DNA of 64,000 bases. Source: Sinomicrobium soli. GTDB taxonomy: Bacteria; Bacteroidota; Bacteroidia; Flavobacteriales; Flavobacteriaceae. The translations under genes were made by a program, and so were the position numbers. The notes beneath the pieces are model-generated. The model searched no databases. It saw only the letters and a list, made by a program, of their open reading frames with translations, and was not told where the DNA came from. Positions 1 through 9,130 of the stretch are shown in pieces (within the stretch, counting starts at the first letter, position 1; every line of letters begins with the position of its first letter). Where the stretch lies: positions 405,188-469,187 of the forward strand of contig NZ_QLNV01000002.1 of assembly GCF_003285545.1 (NCBI RefSeq), read 5' to 3'.

Positions 1-243
1 CACCGGTTTTTTCCTGCGTTCCGGCTGCTCCTTATCCGCCAGGTACCTGTCCGGTGACAGGGATGCATTCCGCAACAGGGACTCATCGGATATCTTTACC
101 ACTTCGGCAGGTGACAACTGCAATTCAAAACCCTCATCGGTACGTATTACGAGCACGCCGTTCCTTATGCCGGTGACCTCACCCCTGAGGGAGTCGTCTA
201 TAGCCTCTACGCGGTCTCCCTTTTGAATGTTTTCCCTCTCCAT
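1..243 (-). CDS. Smr/MutS-family DNA-binding protein, DUF2027 type (N-terminal part only)
   Basis: The first 81 codons are visible and the rest lies beyond the left edge. The start is the ATG complementary to 241-243. The protein begins MERENIQKGDRVEAIDD and continues with a small beta-rich segment (GEVTGIRNGVLVIRTDEGF). This resembles the N-terminal DUF2027 domain of Bacteroidota Smr-domain proteins, in which a C-terminal Smr nuclease-like domain follows a charged linker. The linker seems to start at the edge (KEQPERRKKPV). The Smr domain itself is not visible, so the name rests on the N-terminal domain alone. The role in DNA metabolism is inferred from the family. Confidence 0.6.
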   Translation of the reverse strand, partial: MERENIQKGDRVEAIDDSLRGEVTGIRNGVLVIRTDEGFELQLSPAEVVKISDESLLRNASLSPDRYLADKEQPERRKKPV

Positions 244-263
244 ATCGCCGTTATTCTAAAGTT

Positions 264-482
264 CTACTCCTCTTCTTCTTCCCTGTTCTCATTGCTGTTG
301 TCACGCGGATTGTCCTTTATCCATTTGGCCGTAGCACCGTACAGGCCGTACATCAGCAAAACAAATCCCGCGATCAGGATATAGGGCCTGTCCTCTCCGC
401 CCTTGCCCTGACCGATAAAAGCCAGTACGGCCCCGAGAATTATCAGAAGAAAATACAACAGGGGGTGATTTTTAAAACGCAT
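264..482 (-). CDS. Small two-helix membrane protein, unknown function
   Basis: A 72-residue protein of no family I recognise. Two hydrophobic stretches (YFLLIILGAVLAFIG and YILIAGFVLLMYGLYG) would each span the membrane, with a short glycine- and charge-rich loop between them (GQGKGGEDRP). The tail is very acidic (ENREEEEE). I chose the ATG at 482; a longer reading from a TTG at 497 adds only MRKRN. It lies 20 bp downstream of the Smr-like gene on the same strand and may be cotranscribed with it. Nothing in the sequence shows a function. Confidence 0.6.
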   Translation of the reverse strand: MRFKNHPLLYFLLIILGAVLAFIGQGKGGEDRPYILIAGFVLLMYGLYGATAKWIKDNPRDNSNENREEEEE

Positions 483-542
483 GTTTCTTTTTCTCAAAAA
501 TAATATTAATTTAGATACCCGTAGCTAAACACCATTTCAATT

Positions 543-821
543 TTGAAGGCAGATCAATATATGCTTCCCTGCATCAACAAGCAAATTCTGGGCGTGGAAT
601 GCCCGGGATGCGGGATGCAGCGCGCCGTAGCCCTGTTGTTCGAAGGCGACTTTACAGCTGCTTTTTACATGTACCCGGCCATTTACCCCCTGATACTGTT
701 TTTTATATCCCTTCTGGCAGACCATCTCTGGAAAAAGAAAAACTTCTCGGGTACCTCATCGGTACTGGCTGCCATAAGTGTTGTTGTTATTCTCGGAAAT
801 TATATCATGAAATTCATTTAA
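543..821 (+). CDS. DUF2752 small membrane protein
   Basis: A 92-residue protein of the DUF2752 family. The hallmark is the cysteine motif CPGCGMQRA near the N-terminus (Cys20, Cys23, with an additional Cys10), followed by two hydrophobic helices (AAFYMYPAIYPLILFFISLLA and VLAAISVVVILGNYIM). The function of the family is not established. The start is uncertain: 543 is a TTG, and the first in-frame ATG is at 561. I kept the TTG because, as far as I recall, relatives carry a few residues before the MLPC segment. The next gene begins 18 bp downstream, so the two are probably one transcript. A second DUF2752 gene sits at 29217-29531. Confidence 0.8.
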   Translation: MKADQYMLPCINKQILGVECPGCGMQRAVALLFEGDFTAAFYMYPAIYPLILFFISLLADHLWKKKNFSGTSSVLAAISVVVILGNYIMKFI

Positions 822-839
822 ACAAACAGACTTCATACT

Positions 840-1160
840 ATGGAAACACAAAAATTACCAAACGCCACAACAGCGCTCGTACTGAGTATTGCATCCCTGT
901 TCTGCTGCTGTTTTTACGGCATAGGGATTATCCCGGCAGTCATTGCGCTGGTCCTGGCCAACAAGGACGTCAAAAAATACAAACTGGAACCCGAACTGTA
1001 CAGCAACTACAACAATGTAAAAACGGCAAAGATCATTGCCATTATTGGTATCGTGATGAACCTGGCATATTTCGTATACTTCCTGGTACTTCTGAGCACC
1101 CTTGGCATGGAGGGCATCATGGAGCAGTACAGGATCATGCAGGAGCAATATGACATGTAG
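840..1160 (+). CDS. CCC-motif membrane protein (DUF4190-like)
   Basis: A 106-residue membrane protein. A first hydrophobic helix contains the triple-cysteine run FCCCFYGIG that gives this Bacteroidota group its name. A hydrophilic loop (NKDVKKYKLEPELYSNYNN) and a second pair of hydrophobic segments (AKIIAIIGIVMNLAYFVYFLVLL) follow. Proteins of this kind often accompany DUF2752 and TM2 proteins, which matches the DUF2752 gene 18 bp upstream. No catalytic motif is visible and the biochemical role is unknown. A strong hairpin with T-runs on both sides lies just downstream. Confidence 0.75.
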   Translation: METQKLPNATTALVLSIASLFCCCFYGIGIIPAVIALVLANKDVKKYKLEPELYSNYNNVKTAKIIAIIGIVMNLAYFVYFLVLLSTLGMEGIMEQYRIMQEQYDM

Positions 1161-1189
1161 TACATCCTGATATACCGGGAGTTATAAAA

Positions 1190-1229
1190 AAAGAGGCTGC
1201 CCTGATCTTTCGGACAGCCTCTTTTTTTT
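1190..1229. terminator. Bidirectional intrinsic terminator
   Basis: The arms GAGGCTG and CAGCCTC form a hairpin around a short loop. It is preceded by seven A and followed by eight T, so it can work in both directions. It lies between the CCC-motif gene (plus) and the DUF3820 gene (minus), which converge on it. Confidence 0.85.
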
Positions 1230-1282
1230 CGAAACGGGATGACATTGATCCGGTTAAAAACTTTGTGCTTCCGGCTTCGCGC

Positions 1283-1513
1283 CTATTCCGTAATATTCCT
1301 TATGTTCCGCAACAGTTGCTCCAGCCCGTTTGCCTTGATCTCAAGCACGGCTTCCAGCTGTTTTCCGAGAGTTCCACCCGGAAAACCTTTTTGCCTGAAC
1401 CATACGAGGTAAGCTTCCGGAAGCTCCGTCAGGTACCTGTCTTTATATTTGCCGAACGGCATTCTGGCCTTTGCCAGTTTTTCGAGAAATTCCCGGTTGT
1501 ATCCTGTTTCCAT
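1283..1513 (-). CDS. DUF3820 family protein
   Basis: A 76-residue protein with the DUF3820 signature: MPFGKYKDRYLTELPEAYL followed by W-F-x-x-K-G-F-P-G-G-x-L-G. The MPFGKYKG-like motif is typical of this short family, which in some lineages is attached to exonuclease-type proteins. Here it stands alone at full length. The start is the ATG complementary to 1511-1513. No neighbour on the same strand is close enough to define an operon. The terminator at 1190-1229 lies 54 bp beyond its stop. The function is unknown. Confidence 0.8.
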   Translation of the reverse strand: METGYNREFLEKLAKARMPFGKYKDRYLTELPEAYLVWFRQKGFPGGTLGKQLEAVLEIKANGLEQLLRNIRNITE

Positions 1514-1527
1514 CCTGCATTAATATA

Positions 1528-1742
1528 GAACTCGTCTTGGGTTGTTTCATTTAGGCTAACCTGCCCTTGCGACAGCTGGCTCGTTCGCTAAAACAGCCCA
1601 GTGGGCTGTTTCGTAACGCTCCGCCCTGTGCCCAGATCAAGGCTTTTTGAGCCACATAGCCATAGCTATGGGGAGAGAAAAAGACAAAATATAGGTGCAA
1701 AAGATGGTTTTGCAGCATATTATAATAACTCAAGACGAGTTC
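1528..1742. mobile_element. MITE-like element with 12-bp terminal inverted repeats
   Basis: A 215-bp non-coding unit bounded by perfect 12-bp inverted ends: GAACTCGTCTTG at 1528-1539 and CAAGACGAGTTC at 1731-1742. It is flanked by a possible 3-bp ATA duplication (1525-1527 and 1743-1745). Inside are a 10-bp hairpin with a one-base loop (AAACAGCCCA / TGGGCTGTTT, 1591-1611) and a 12-bp palindrome, CCATAGCTATGG (1660-1671). The only open frame inside (1551-1733, minus) has no recognisable protein features. This layout fits a non-autonomous transposable element or a REP-like unit. No transposase is visible in the window. Confidence 0.55.
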
Positions 1743-2325
1743 ATATTATATCAGGTAAAAATAGGGATAATTCCAACAAGTCCGAAACATCCATTCATCC
1801 GGTATTTAATACTTTTCATCCGGTTTTAAAAAAATTACTTTCATCAATCATGCCCATCACATTCAGGAGATTTATTTTCAGATTTGATATTTAGACAGGT
1901 ATCCAGTACTCTATTTCACCGGGAAAATGCACTACTTTAATAAAAAAAGCTATAAAACATGCTACAATCCCACTTATTCCTAATGTAAATGTTTAAAAAA
2001 ATATTATCACACAAACAATCCCTCCGGATTTACTGCCGGAAACTTTTTATTTAAACAGCAACAGCACTATTGTCCTGTTAAAACTTGAAACACGACACAT
2101 ATATTACTGATTATAAATACAATATACATATTTTAAAAGTAAACGGACTTAAATTTTTCTTTGATGATTATTTGCCAAAATTCAAAATTCCTATTTTGCA
2201 AACCACTTAAAATCAAATACATTTATAAGTCCAATCGACCTGAATATTAATTATCTGATTTTTATGGGACACTAGTGCAGCAACAGCATAAATAACTATC
2301 AACATTTTAATTTAATCCATTATCT
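1743..2325. other. AT-rich intergenic region upstream of aqpZ
   Basis: About 580 bp without a convincing gene on either strand. It is markedly more AT-rich than its surroundings, with many short A and T runs. It presumably carries the aqpZ promoter, but I see no full TTG / TAnnTTTG promoter at a fitting distance. Confidence 0.5.
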
Positions 2326-3012
2326 ATGAAAAAATTTTTAGCTGAATTTATAGGCACCTTCTGGTTGGTCCTGGGAGGATGCGGAAGTGCAGTCCTGGCT
2401 GCAGCATTCCCCGAACTGGGAATTGGTTTGCTGGGTGTTTCACTGGCTTTTGGTTTAACGGTACTAACCATAGCCTATGCCCTGGGCCATATTTCGGGTG
2501 CACACCTTAACCCCGCCGTATCAGTAGGACTATGGGCCGGGGGACGCTTCAGTACGAGGGAACTTGCTCCCTATATCGTTGCACAAGTACTGGGTGGACT
2601 GCTGGCTGCTGTCGTACTTTATGTTATTGCTACTGGTAACGGTAGTGATATAGGCGGTTTTGCGGCTAACGGATACGGTGAACATTCACCGGGAGGATAC
2701 AGCGTGCAAGCGGCACTGCTCACCGAAATAGTAATGACCTTTATGTTCCTGATTGTAATTTTGGGAGCCACCGACCAAAGAGCGCCTGCCGGATTTGCAG
2801 GTATTGCCATAGGACTTGCCCTGACACTGATTCACCTGATCAGTATTCCAGTAACCAATACCTCTGTCAATCCTGCACGAAGTATCAGCCAGGCTGTTTT
2901 TGTAGGCGACTGGGCCCTTGAGCAACTATGGTTATTCATCTTGGCTCCTGTTGCAGGTGCCATTCTGGCCGGACTGGTATACCGTATCTTTCAGAAAGAA
3001 AGCAATTCCTGA
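2326..3012 (+). CDS. aqpZ: Aquaporin Z, water channel
   Basis: A 228-residue MIP-family channel of normal length with six transmembrane helices and two half-helices. Both NPA signatures are intact: HLNPAVSVG (NPA at 62-64) and SVNPARS (NPA at 182-184). The selectivity-filter residues match water-specific AqpZ: Phe42, His170 (in [15 protein letters not shown]), Thr179 and Arg185. This argues for water rather than glycerol transport. It would act as a tetramer in the inner membrane for rapid osmotic adjustment. The gene stands alone behind a long AT-rich upstream region. The hairpin at 3039-3064 follows, although its T-run favours the opposite strand. Confidence 0.95.
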   Translation: MKKFLAEFIGTFWLVLGGCGSAVLAAAFPELGIGLLGVSLAFGLTVLTIAYALGHISGAHLNPAVSVGLWAGGRFSTRELAPYIVAQVLGGLLAAVVLYVIATGNGSDIGGFAANGYGEHSPGGYSVQAALLTEIVMTFMFLIVILGATDQRAPAGFAGIAIGLALTLIHLISIPVTNTSVNPARSISQAVFVGDWALEQLWLFILAPVAGAILAGLVYRIFQKESNS

Positions 3013-3032
3013 CCTCTGACATACATGCACTA

Positions 3033-3064
3033 TAAAAAACGGCACCGGAGATTTACGGTGCCGT
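3033..3064 (-). terminator. Intrinsic terminator of the moxR operon
   Basis: The 9-bp arms ACGGCACCG and CGGTGCCGT enclose an 8-nt loop. Read on the minus strand, the hairpin is followed by six T, so it ends the transcript arriving from moxR. In the plus direction (from aqpZ) there is no T-run. Confidence 0.8.
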
Positions 3065-3089
3065 CTCATAACATGATATATCTTAACTA

Positions 3090-4043
3090 CTACAAAAGCG
3101 TTTTTATAATATACTCCACACTGATATTTTCTGCTTCCGCCTTGTAATTCTTGATAATACGGTGTCTCAGTATCCCGGTGGCCACCGCCTTTACATCCTC
3201 TATATCCGGAGAGAACTTCCCGCGAACCGCCGCATGTGTCTTGGCAGCAAGGATCAGGTTCTGCGACGCCCTCGGGCCGGCACCCCAATCCACGTATTCA
3301 CTTACGATCTTCGCAGCCTGCGGGCTTCCGGGACGTGTACTTCCCACCAGGCGGACTGCGTATTCCACCACGTTGTCGGCAACAGGTATGCGCCGTACCA
3401 GATGCTGAACGGCTACAATTTCCGCCGCATCAAATACGGGAGACAGTTTTACTTCCCTGTCTACCGTAGTCGATTTGACTACGGCGACCTCCTCTTCAAA
3501 GGAGGGGTAGCCCAGTTCGATGGCAAACATAAACCTGTCGAGTTGTGCTTCGGGCAGGGGATAGGTTCCCTCCTGCTCTATCGGGTTCTGGGTTGCCAGT
3601 ACGAAGTAAGGCGGTTTGAGGTCATGGCGCTTGCCGGAAACCGTTACCGACCTTTCCTGCATGGCCTCCAGCAGAGCGGCCTGTGTCTTCGGCGGGGTAC
3701 GGTTAATTTCATCTGCCAGTATGATATTGGCGAATACGGGCCCCTTGATAAAACGGAACTCCCGGTTGGCATCGAGGATCTCATTTCCCAGGATATCACT
3801 GGGCATAAGGTCGGGGGTAAACTGTATCCGTTTGAAATCCAGTCCCAGCACGTCAGACACCGTGCGTATCATCAGGGTCTTGGCCAGTCCCGGAACACCG
3901 ATCAGGAGTGCGTGCCCGCCGGAATATACGGAAAGTAATATTTCTTCTACGACATCTTTCTGGCCTATGATCACCCTGGCTATTTCATCTCTCAGGATTT
4001 GATGTTTTTTTACCAGTTCCTTTAAAGCCGCAACATCAGACAT
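3090..4043 (-). CDS. MoxR family AAA+ ATPase
   Basis: A 317-residue MoxR-type AAA+ ATPase, a group generally viewed as chaperones that help assemble or activate partner proteins, often VWA-domain proteins. The Walker A motif is GVPGLAKT (residues 49-56). Walker B is ILADEINR (Asp-Glu at 111-112), followed by the conserved TPPKTQAALLEAMQE segment and the sensor motif ATQNPIEQEGTYPLPEAQLDRF. No VWA or DUF58 gene follows, which is the usual partner arrangement; the gene ends its operon at a terminator. It lies 89 bp downstream of the SurA-like gene, so it may be cotranscribed with the two periplasmic chaperone genes. Confidence 0.93.
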   Translation of the reverse strand: MSDVAALKELVKKHQILRDEIARVIIGQKDVVEEILLSVYSGGHALLIGVPGLAKTLMIRTVSDVLGLDFKRIQFTPDLMPSDILGNEILDANREFRFIKGPVFANIILADEINRTPPKTQAALLEAMQERSVTVSGKRHDLKPPYFVLATQNPIEQEGTYPLPEAQLDRFMFAIELGYPSFEEEVAVVKSTTVDREVKLSPVFDAAEIVAVQHLVRRIPVADNVVEYAVRLVGSTRPGSPQAAKIVSEYVDWGAGPRASQNLILAAKTHAAVRGKFSPDIEDVKAVATGILRHRIIKNYKAEAENISVEYIIKTLL

Positions 4044-4132
4044 AGGTTTTTTCGGTTTAAGAAGATTAGAAAGATTACCGGAAAGTCGCCGGAATCGTTA
4101 AAAACAGTCTGTAAAAAGCTTTCCTTTACGCA

Positions 4133-5581
4133 CTATTTCTTAACCCAGTTATTGGAAAAATCACAGCCCTTATAATCGGCATTTACCATAATATAGGTAT
4201 CCGTTATGGTTTTCTCCATCCATTCTTTTACGGCCTTGATCTGTTTTTCCTTGAGCGCCAGGTCTTTTATCTTGAGGTAATCTTTTACATAATCCGCCTT
4301 GTGATCGTCATACCTGTTGGTCACTTTTATAATCTTAAAGGTAACCTTGCCCGGTTTCCTGGGATCTTCTTCTTCATATACGGGAGATATCTTCCCGGTT
4401 TCAAGGTTTCTGACCTGGTTATACATGGTGGGGTCCAGTTTGGTAAGCTCAAACCGCGTATCCATATTACTGGGGTTCCGCAACTGTCCTCCCTCGAATT
4501 TCGTCTCCTTTTCATCAGAAAATTCCCGTGCGGCATCTGAAAAAGAAACCTCTCCGTCTGCAATCTTCTGACGCACTTCTTCCAATTCCTTTTTGGCCTT
4601 TGCCAGGGCTTCGGCCGGGATTTCCGGATTGATCAGTATATGTCTGAGGTCGAGTTCCTGTCCCATGATCTTGTCTACCATAATAATATGCCATCCGAAA
4701 TCTGTTTCAAAAGGTTCGGAGATCTCTCCTTCCTGCAGGCTATAGGCCACGTCCATAAACTCCTTGGCAAACCCTGTATTCCTGGTAACGTGATAGTACC
4801 CTCCCTTGGAACTGGACCCCGGGTCTTTGGAATACAGTATGGCCTTGGTGGCAAAACTGGAACCGTTTTCCTCTATGTCCCGCTTCATCTCATTGAGACG
4901 ATCGACCACCTTCTGCTTTTCTTCCTCCGGGACTTCCGGTTCTTTCACGATCTGGGAAATCTCCAGTTCCGCACCGAATACGGGGCGCTCATCTTCGGGA
5001 ATATTGTTGAACCACTGCCGCACTTCCTCGGGAGTGATCTCAATTTCATCAACGATCTTGGTCTGCATGTTTTCCGCCAGCATCCTTATCTTGTTGATCT
5101 GGAAAAGCTCTTCCTTAAAGCTTTCCTCATCCGATTTCTTATAATAGGCCAGCAGCTTTTCCATAGTTCCTACCTGTCCCACGAGAAAGTTGAGCTGTTG
5201 TTCCGTCTGGGCCATGATCTGCTTGTCAGACACCTCAAGGCTGTCCTGTACGGCCTGATGGGCATAGAGTTTGTCCTCCATCAGTTTTCCGAGCAACTGA
5301 CAGCGGGTAATATCTTTAATGGAATTACCCTGGTTCTGCAGGTCGATATAACTTTTATCGATATCCGATTCCAGTATGATATAATCTCCCACCACAGCGA
5401 TCACACCGTCTATTTTCACCTTGTCGGAAGACAGGTTCTGGGATACCTCCGTAGTATCGCGTGCCGCTGCCGCCTCGTTATTCTCTTCCACTGCATTTTC
5501 CGCAACTGCCGTTTCCTGCCCCATGGACACCTGCATCACACATAAGGCAACCCCGGCAATAATCTTACTTATCCGATCCAT
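4133..5581 (-). CDS. SurA-like periplasmic peptidyl-prolyl isomerase and chaperone
   Basis: A 482-residue exported protein with an N-terminal signal (MDRISKIIAGVALCVMQVSM). A helical SurA-type N-domain comes next (VDGVIAVVGDYIILESDIDKS). Two parvulin-type rotamase domains follow, the first with YSKDPGSSSKGG and GWHIIMVD, the second with LRHILINPE and FSDAAREFSDE. SurA-like proteins carry unfolded outer-membrane proteins through the periplasm. The ATG at 5581 is preferred over a TTG three codons upstream because it leads directly into the signal peptide. The gene overlaps the end of the upstream chaperone gene by 17 bp, so the two are translationally coupled. Confidence 0.9.
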   Translation of the reverse strand: MDRISKIIAGVALCVMQVSMGQETAVAENAVEENNEAAAARDTTEVSQNLSSDKVKIDGVIAVVGDYIILESDIDKSYIDLQNQGNSIKDITRCQLLGKLMEDKLYAHQAVQDSLEVSDKQIMAQTEQQLNFLVGQVGTMEKLLAYYKKSDEESFKEELFQINKIRMLAENMQTKIVDEIEITPEEVRQWFNNIPEDERPVFGAELEISQIVKEPEVPEEEKQKVVDRLNEMKRDIEENGSSFATKAILYSKDPGSSSKGGYYHVTRNTGFAKEFMDVAYSLQEGEISEPFETDFGWHIIMVDKIMGQELDLRHILINPEIPAEALAKAKKELEEVRQKIADGEVSFSDAAREFSDEKETKFEGGQLRNPSNMDTRFELTKLDPTMYNQVRNLETGKISPVYEEEDPRKPGKVTFKIIKVTNRYDDHKADYVKDYLKIKDLALKEKQIKAVKEWMEKTITDTYIMVNADYKGCDFSNNWVKK

Positions 5582-6428
5582 AAATTTCAAATTTCTTTTT
5601 ACTCAAAGCCTCTTCTACAATTTCTCTCTCTGTGTTCCGTACAAAATCCAGCTTTTTCTTATTCAGCAATATCTGTTTTATCGTCGGTTTCACATAAGAG
5701 ATAGGAGCGGTGTCATTTCGCTCCAGGATATCATTAATATACACCAAATATACCCCTAAGGAATCTTCCAGCTCAATAAAATGCGATTTTTTTATCTTAT
5801 TTTCATGTTCTTCCAGTGCAAGAACGGGAATTTTTCGTAATATCTGGGTCTTTTTGGCCCAGATAGTATCTTCCAGGGAATAGGATTTGAACTGTATGGC
5901 CATTTCTTCCAGGCTTTCCCGGTCTTCCGGTTCGAAGCGTTCAAATTTTTCCCGTACATCGTCGAGCTTCCCGAAATCGGGACTCAACTCGATATACCGG
6001 AACTGCCACAATTCCTCGTTGAGCCTGAAATTATCCTTTCTCATCCCGTAAAAGGAAGTGATTTCCGAATTGGTAATGGCCGTATCCATCGCACTATTCA
6101 CCAGGGCCTCCTTATAGGTGTTGGTATACAGGTCGATCTTGTATTCCTCTATAAGCTTTTCAAATTCCCTCAGCTGTTCTTCCGGGAGGTTCATTTCGGC
6201 CTTTTCCATAACGAGCTGTCTCAGGGCCCAGGAATTCACAAAATTGTTGCGCACCACGGCACTGTCTTCCGCAGACATGTTTTCCCCGTATATCCCGGCG
6301 AGATCGCGGGGATAAAGAAAATGGTCCCCTACCCGGGCCACTGCGTCTTTCTCATCTTCTCCCGCAAAATACGAACAACCCGCCAGGGCAAAGAGCATTA
6401 TAAAAGCGATCACACAATTCCTGTACAT
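5565..6428 (-). CDS. Lipoprotein of the periplasmic peptidyl-prolyl isomerase/chaperone group
   Basis: A 287-residue lipoprotein: the signal ends in the lipobox LAGC, followed by SYFAGEDEKD. The start of the mature part (DAVARVGDHFLYPRDLAGIYGE) is laid out like the SurA/PpiC N-domain, and a long helical stretch follows. I do not see a clean parvulin active-site domain, so it may be a chaperone without isomerase activity. It overlaps the SurA-like gene by 17 bp, which points to a shared job in outer-membrane protein maturation. The 274 bp between it and guaB hold no gene and should contain its promoter. Confidence 0.75.
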   Translation of the reverse strand: MYRNCVIAFIMLFALAGCSYFAGEDEKDAVARVGDHFLYPRDLAGIYGENMSAEDSAVVRNNFVNSWALRQLVMEKAEMNLPEEQLREFEKLIEEYKIDLYTNTYKEALVNSAMDTAITNSEITSFYGMRKDNFRLNEELWQFRYIELSPDFGKLDDVREKFERFEPEDRESLEEMAIQFKSYSLEDTIWAKKTQILRKIPVLALEEHENKIKKSHFIELEDSLGVYLVYINDILERNDTAPISYVKPTIKQILLNKKKLDFVRNTEREIVEEALSKKKFEIYGSDK

Positions 6429-6702
6429 CTCATTTTTTTACGCACCGCATCCACAATCCCGGGGAAAACCCGTAAAACAGATCCCTTATCTGCCGGCCAT
6501 CTTCAAAACGGTGCCATCCAAAAGCAAACAAAAATAGTAATTCGATAAAACATTGCAAGTCAGCCGCCAAACGTTTAACAAAGATTTAGTAGGAACTGCC
6601 GGCGGGTTGCTGATTATTACGGTTTACAGCGGTTATTCCCCCGATGTTCAGGGCAGGCACTGCGGTCCCGATGACAACTTCCGGCTTCCGACTCCGGCTA
6701 CA

Positions 6703-8181
6703 TCACCCTCTCCGGCTGTAGTTCGGCGCTTCTTTTGTAATGGCCACATCGTGCGGGTGGCTTTCGTGAATACCCGAAGAGGTGATCTGCACAAACCTGC
6801 CGTTCTCTTTCAGGCTTTCGATATCTCCGGCGCCGCAATATCCCATACCGGCCCTGAGCCCGCCTATAAACTGGTGCATGCTCTCTACCAGGTCGCCCTT
6901 ATAGGCTACCCGCCCCACGATACCTTCGGGGACCAGTTTTTTGATATCGTCTTCGACATCCTGGAAATAGCGGTCCTTACTGCCCTGTTTCATGGCTTCC
7001 ACAGAACCCATTCCCCTGTAGCTCTTAAACTTCCGGCCTTCGTAGATAATTGTTTCTCCCGGTGATTCCTTGGTACCCGCAAGCAGCGACCCGAGCATTA
7101 CACAATCGGCTCCTGCAGCTATGGCTTTGGGAATATCCCCGGTATAGCGTATTCCCCCGTCGGCAATTACCGGAACTCCGGAACCCTTAATGGCCGCAGC
7201 CACTTCCAGTACTGCGGAAAACTGCGGAAAACCGACACCGGCAACAACCCTTGTCGTACAGATAGACCCGGGGCCTATGCCTACCTTCACGGCATCTGCA
7301 CCGTTTTCCACAAGGTATTGTGCAGCTTCGGCCGTCGCTATGTTCCCCACCACAACATCCAGTTCGGGAAAAGATTCCTTGACCAGTTTTAAAATACTCA
7401 CCACCCCCCGGGTATGCCCGTGAGCCGTATCGATAATAATGGCATCGACCCCGGCACCGACCAGGACTTCGGCACGCTCAACCGCATCTGCAGTAACCCC
7501 GATGGCCGCAGCCACCCTGAGACGTCCGTATTTATCCTTGTTGGCCAGGGGCTTCTGGGTAAGCTTGGTGATATCCCTGAAAGTTATAAGCCCTACCAGT
7601 TTGTTTTCGGCATTGACCACGGGAAGCTTTTCGATCTTGTTTTCCTGCAGTATCCCTTCGGCATCCACCAGTGAAGTTCCCTCTCCTACCGTGACCAGGT
7701 TCTCGGAAGTCATGACCTCCTGAATGGGACGGCCGTCACTTTTCTCAAACCTCAGGTCCCTGTTGGTCACGATCCCCTTGAGGTACCCGTTCTCATCCAC
7801 TATGGGAATGCCCCCGATACTGTGCTCTGCCATGTTTTTCTTGGCATCGGCCACCTTTGCCGTCAGCGGCAGGGTAACCGGGTCTATGATCATGCCGCTC
7901 TCGGCACGTTTTACTTTGCGCACTTCCAGGGCCTGTGCCTCTGCGGTCATATTCTTGTGCAGAACGCCTATCCCCCCCTCTCTCGCCATCGCTATCGCCA
8001 TGGCAGATTCCGTTACCGTATCCATTGCCGCCGACACGATCGGGACATTGATGGTAATATTTCTGGTAAACCTGGTCTGGATATTCACCTCTCTGGGAAG
8101 TACTTCAGAGTAGGCCGGGACGAGAAGGACATCATCATATGTCAACCCTTCTCCTACAATTTTTGAACTATGAGCTTTCAT
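6703..8181 (-). CDS. guaB: Inosine-5'-monophosphate dehydrogenase
   Basis: A 492-residue IMP dehydrogenase, which oxidises IMP to XMP with NAD+ in the first committed step of guanine nucleotide synthesis. The catalytic-cysteine loop [15 protein letters not shown], the phosphate-binding segment [14 protein letters not shown] and the flap segment [12 protein letters not shown] are intact. Two CBS domains sit between about residues 90 and 205 (for example [23 protein letters not shown]). The ATG at 8181 ([20 protein letters not shown]) is chosen because homology begins there; a start at 8220 would add 13 unlikely residues. It closes a run of minus-strand metabolic genes, 88 bp after the HMG-CoA-lyase-like gene. 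Confidence 0.97.
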   Translation of the reverse strand: MKAHSSKIVGEGLTYDDVLLVPAYSEVLPREVNIQTRFTRNITINVPIVSAAMDTVTESAMAIAMAREGGIGVLHKNMTAEAQALEVRKVKRAESGMIIDPVTLPLTAKVADAKKNMAEHSIGGIPIVDENGYLKGIVTNRDLRFEKSDGRPIQEVMTSENLVTVGEGTSLVDAEGILQENKIEKLPVVNAENKLVGLITFRDITKLTQKPLANKDKYGRLRVAAAIGVTADAVERAEVLVGAGVDAIIIDTAHGHTRGVVSILKLVKESFPELDVVVGNIATAEAAQYLVENGADAVKVGIGPGSICTTRVVAGVGFPQFSAVLEVAAAIKGSGVPVIADGGIRYTGDIPKAIAAGADCVMLGSLLAGTKESPGETIIYEGRKFKSYRGMGSVEAMKQGSKDRYFQDVEDDIKKLVPEGIVGRVAYKGDLVESMHQFIGGLRAGMGYCGAGDIESLKENGRFVQITSSGIHESHPHDVAITKEAPNYSRRG

Positions 8182-8269
8182 CTGCAACTTATCAATTAGT
8201 TGCACGCAAATATACGTCAATTTCAGGGACTACGGCTTCTTTTTCAGATTTTTTAATCCACAGCAAAGA

Positions 8270-9130
8270 TCATTTCGGCCCGAACACCTTTACAGCCTCA
8301 TTATACGCACTCTCGAAACTCATGGGGGAGAGCCCCGTATCCACTCTCGCAGCGGTAAAATAAGACAGCATCTTTTCCGTGGGCATGTTTCCGGTGAGTT
8401 CGTCCCTGGCCATGGGGCATCCTCCGAACCCCTGAATGGCCCCGTCGAACCTCCTGCAGCCCGAACGATAGGCCGCATCCACCTTCTCATACCAGGACGA
8501 GGGCGTGGTGTGGAGGTGTGCCCCGAACTCCATCTCCGGATATGCCGGGATCAGGTGGGAGAACAGGTAACGTATGACTTCCGGGGTAGAGCTGCCTACG
8601 GTATCGGAAAGCGATAGTATCCGCACTCCCATGCCAGAAAGTTTTTCGGTCCACTCCGCCACGATCTCCACATTCCAGGGATCTCCGTAGGGATTTCCGA
8701 AGCCCATGGAGAGATAGGCGACCACTTCCTTCCCGGAGCCCGCAGCGATATCCAGTATCCGTTGTAATATCACGGTAGATTCGGCTATGGTCCTATGCGT
8801 GTTCCGCATCTGAAAATTCTCCGATATGGAAAAAGGATAGCCCAGGTAACTGATCCCGGGATATGCCGAAGCATCCTCTGCCCCCCTTACATTGGCCACG
8901 ATAGCCAGCAGTTTGCTCCGGGTATCCGACAGGTCGAGAGCCTCCAGTACCCTGGCTGTATCGGCCATTTGGGGGATGGCCTTTGGCGATACGAAGCTGC
9001 CGAAATCAACCGTGTGAAACCCCACACGCAAAATCGACTGAATATAGGCCACCTTCATTGCCGTGGGTATAAAATCCCGGATCCCCTGCATGGCATCCCT
9101 CGGACATTCTATGAGTTTTACGCTATCCAT
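8270..9130 (-). CDS. Hydroxymethylglutaryl-CoA lyase-like enzyme
   Basis: A 286-residue enzyme of the DRE-TIM metallolyase (HMGL-like) superfamily. HMG-CoA lyase splits HMG-CoA to acetoacetate and acetyl-CoA at the end of leucine degradation. Visible features are the N-terminal ECPRDAMQ (the family's xGPRDGxQ site), the metal-binding HLH in EFGAHLHTT, LSDTVGSS, and the glycine/cysteine loop GFGGCPMARDELTGNMPTE. The Gly-Leu of the usual PRDGLQ is Ala-Met here, so substrate specificity is less certain than fold. The gene overlaps the HAD phosphatase gene by 8 bp, indicating coupling. Confidence 0.85.
   Translation of the reverse strand: MDSVKLIECPRDAMQGIRDFIPTAMKVAYIQSILRVGFHTVDFGSFVSPKAIPQMADTARVLEALDLSDTRSKLLAIVANVRGAEDASAYPGISYLGYPFSISENFQMRNTHRTIAESTVILQRILDIAAGSGKEVVAYLSMGFGNPYGDPWNVEIVAEWTEKLSGMGVRILSLSDTVGSSTPEVIRYLFSHLIPAYPEMEFGAHLHTTPSSWYEKVDAAYRSGCRRFDGAIQGFGGCPMARDELTGNMPTEKMLSYFTAARVDTGLSPMSFESAYNEAVKVFGPK

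Noticed and set aside
599..1153. 184-codon open frame on the plus strand
   Set aside because: It overlaps the DUF2752 and CCC-motif genes in another frame and its product has no recognisable features.
1551..1733. 60-codon open frame on the minus strand
   Set aside because: It lies wholly inside the MITE-like element, has no recognisable domain, and its sequence is dominated by palindromes.
4640..5545. Long open frame opposite the SurA-like gene
   Set aside because: It is a shadow of a well-supported coding sequence; the product has no domain.
8182..8220. Upstream start for guaB
   Set aside because: It adds 13 residues not expected in IMP dehydrogenases; homology begins at the ATG at 8181.
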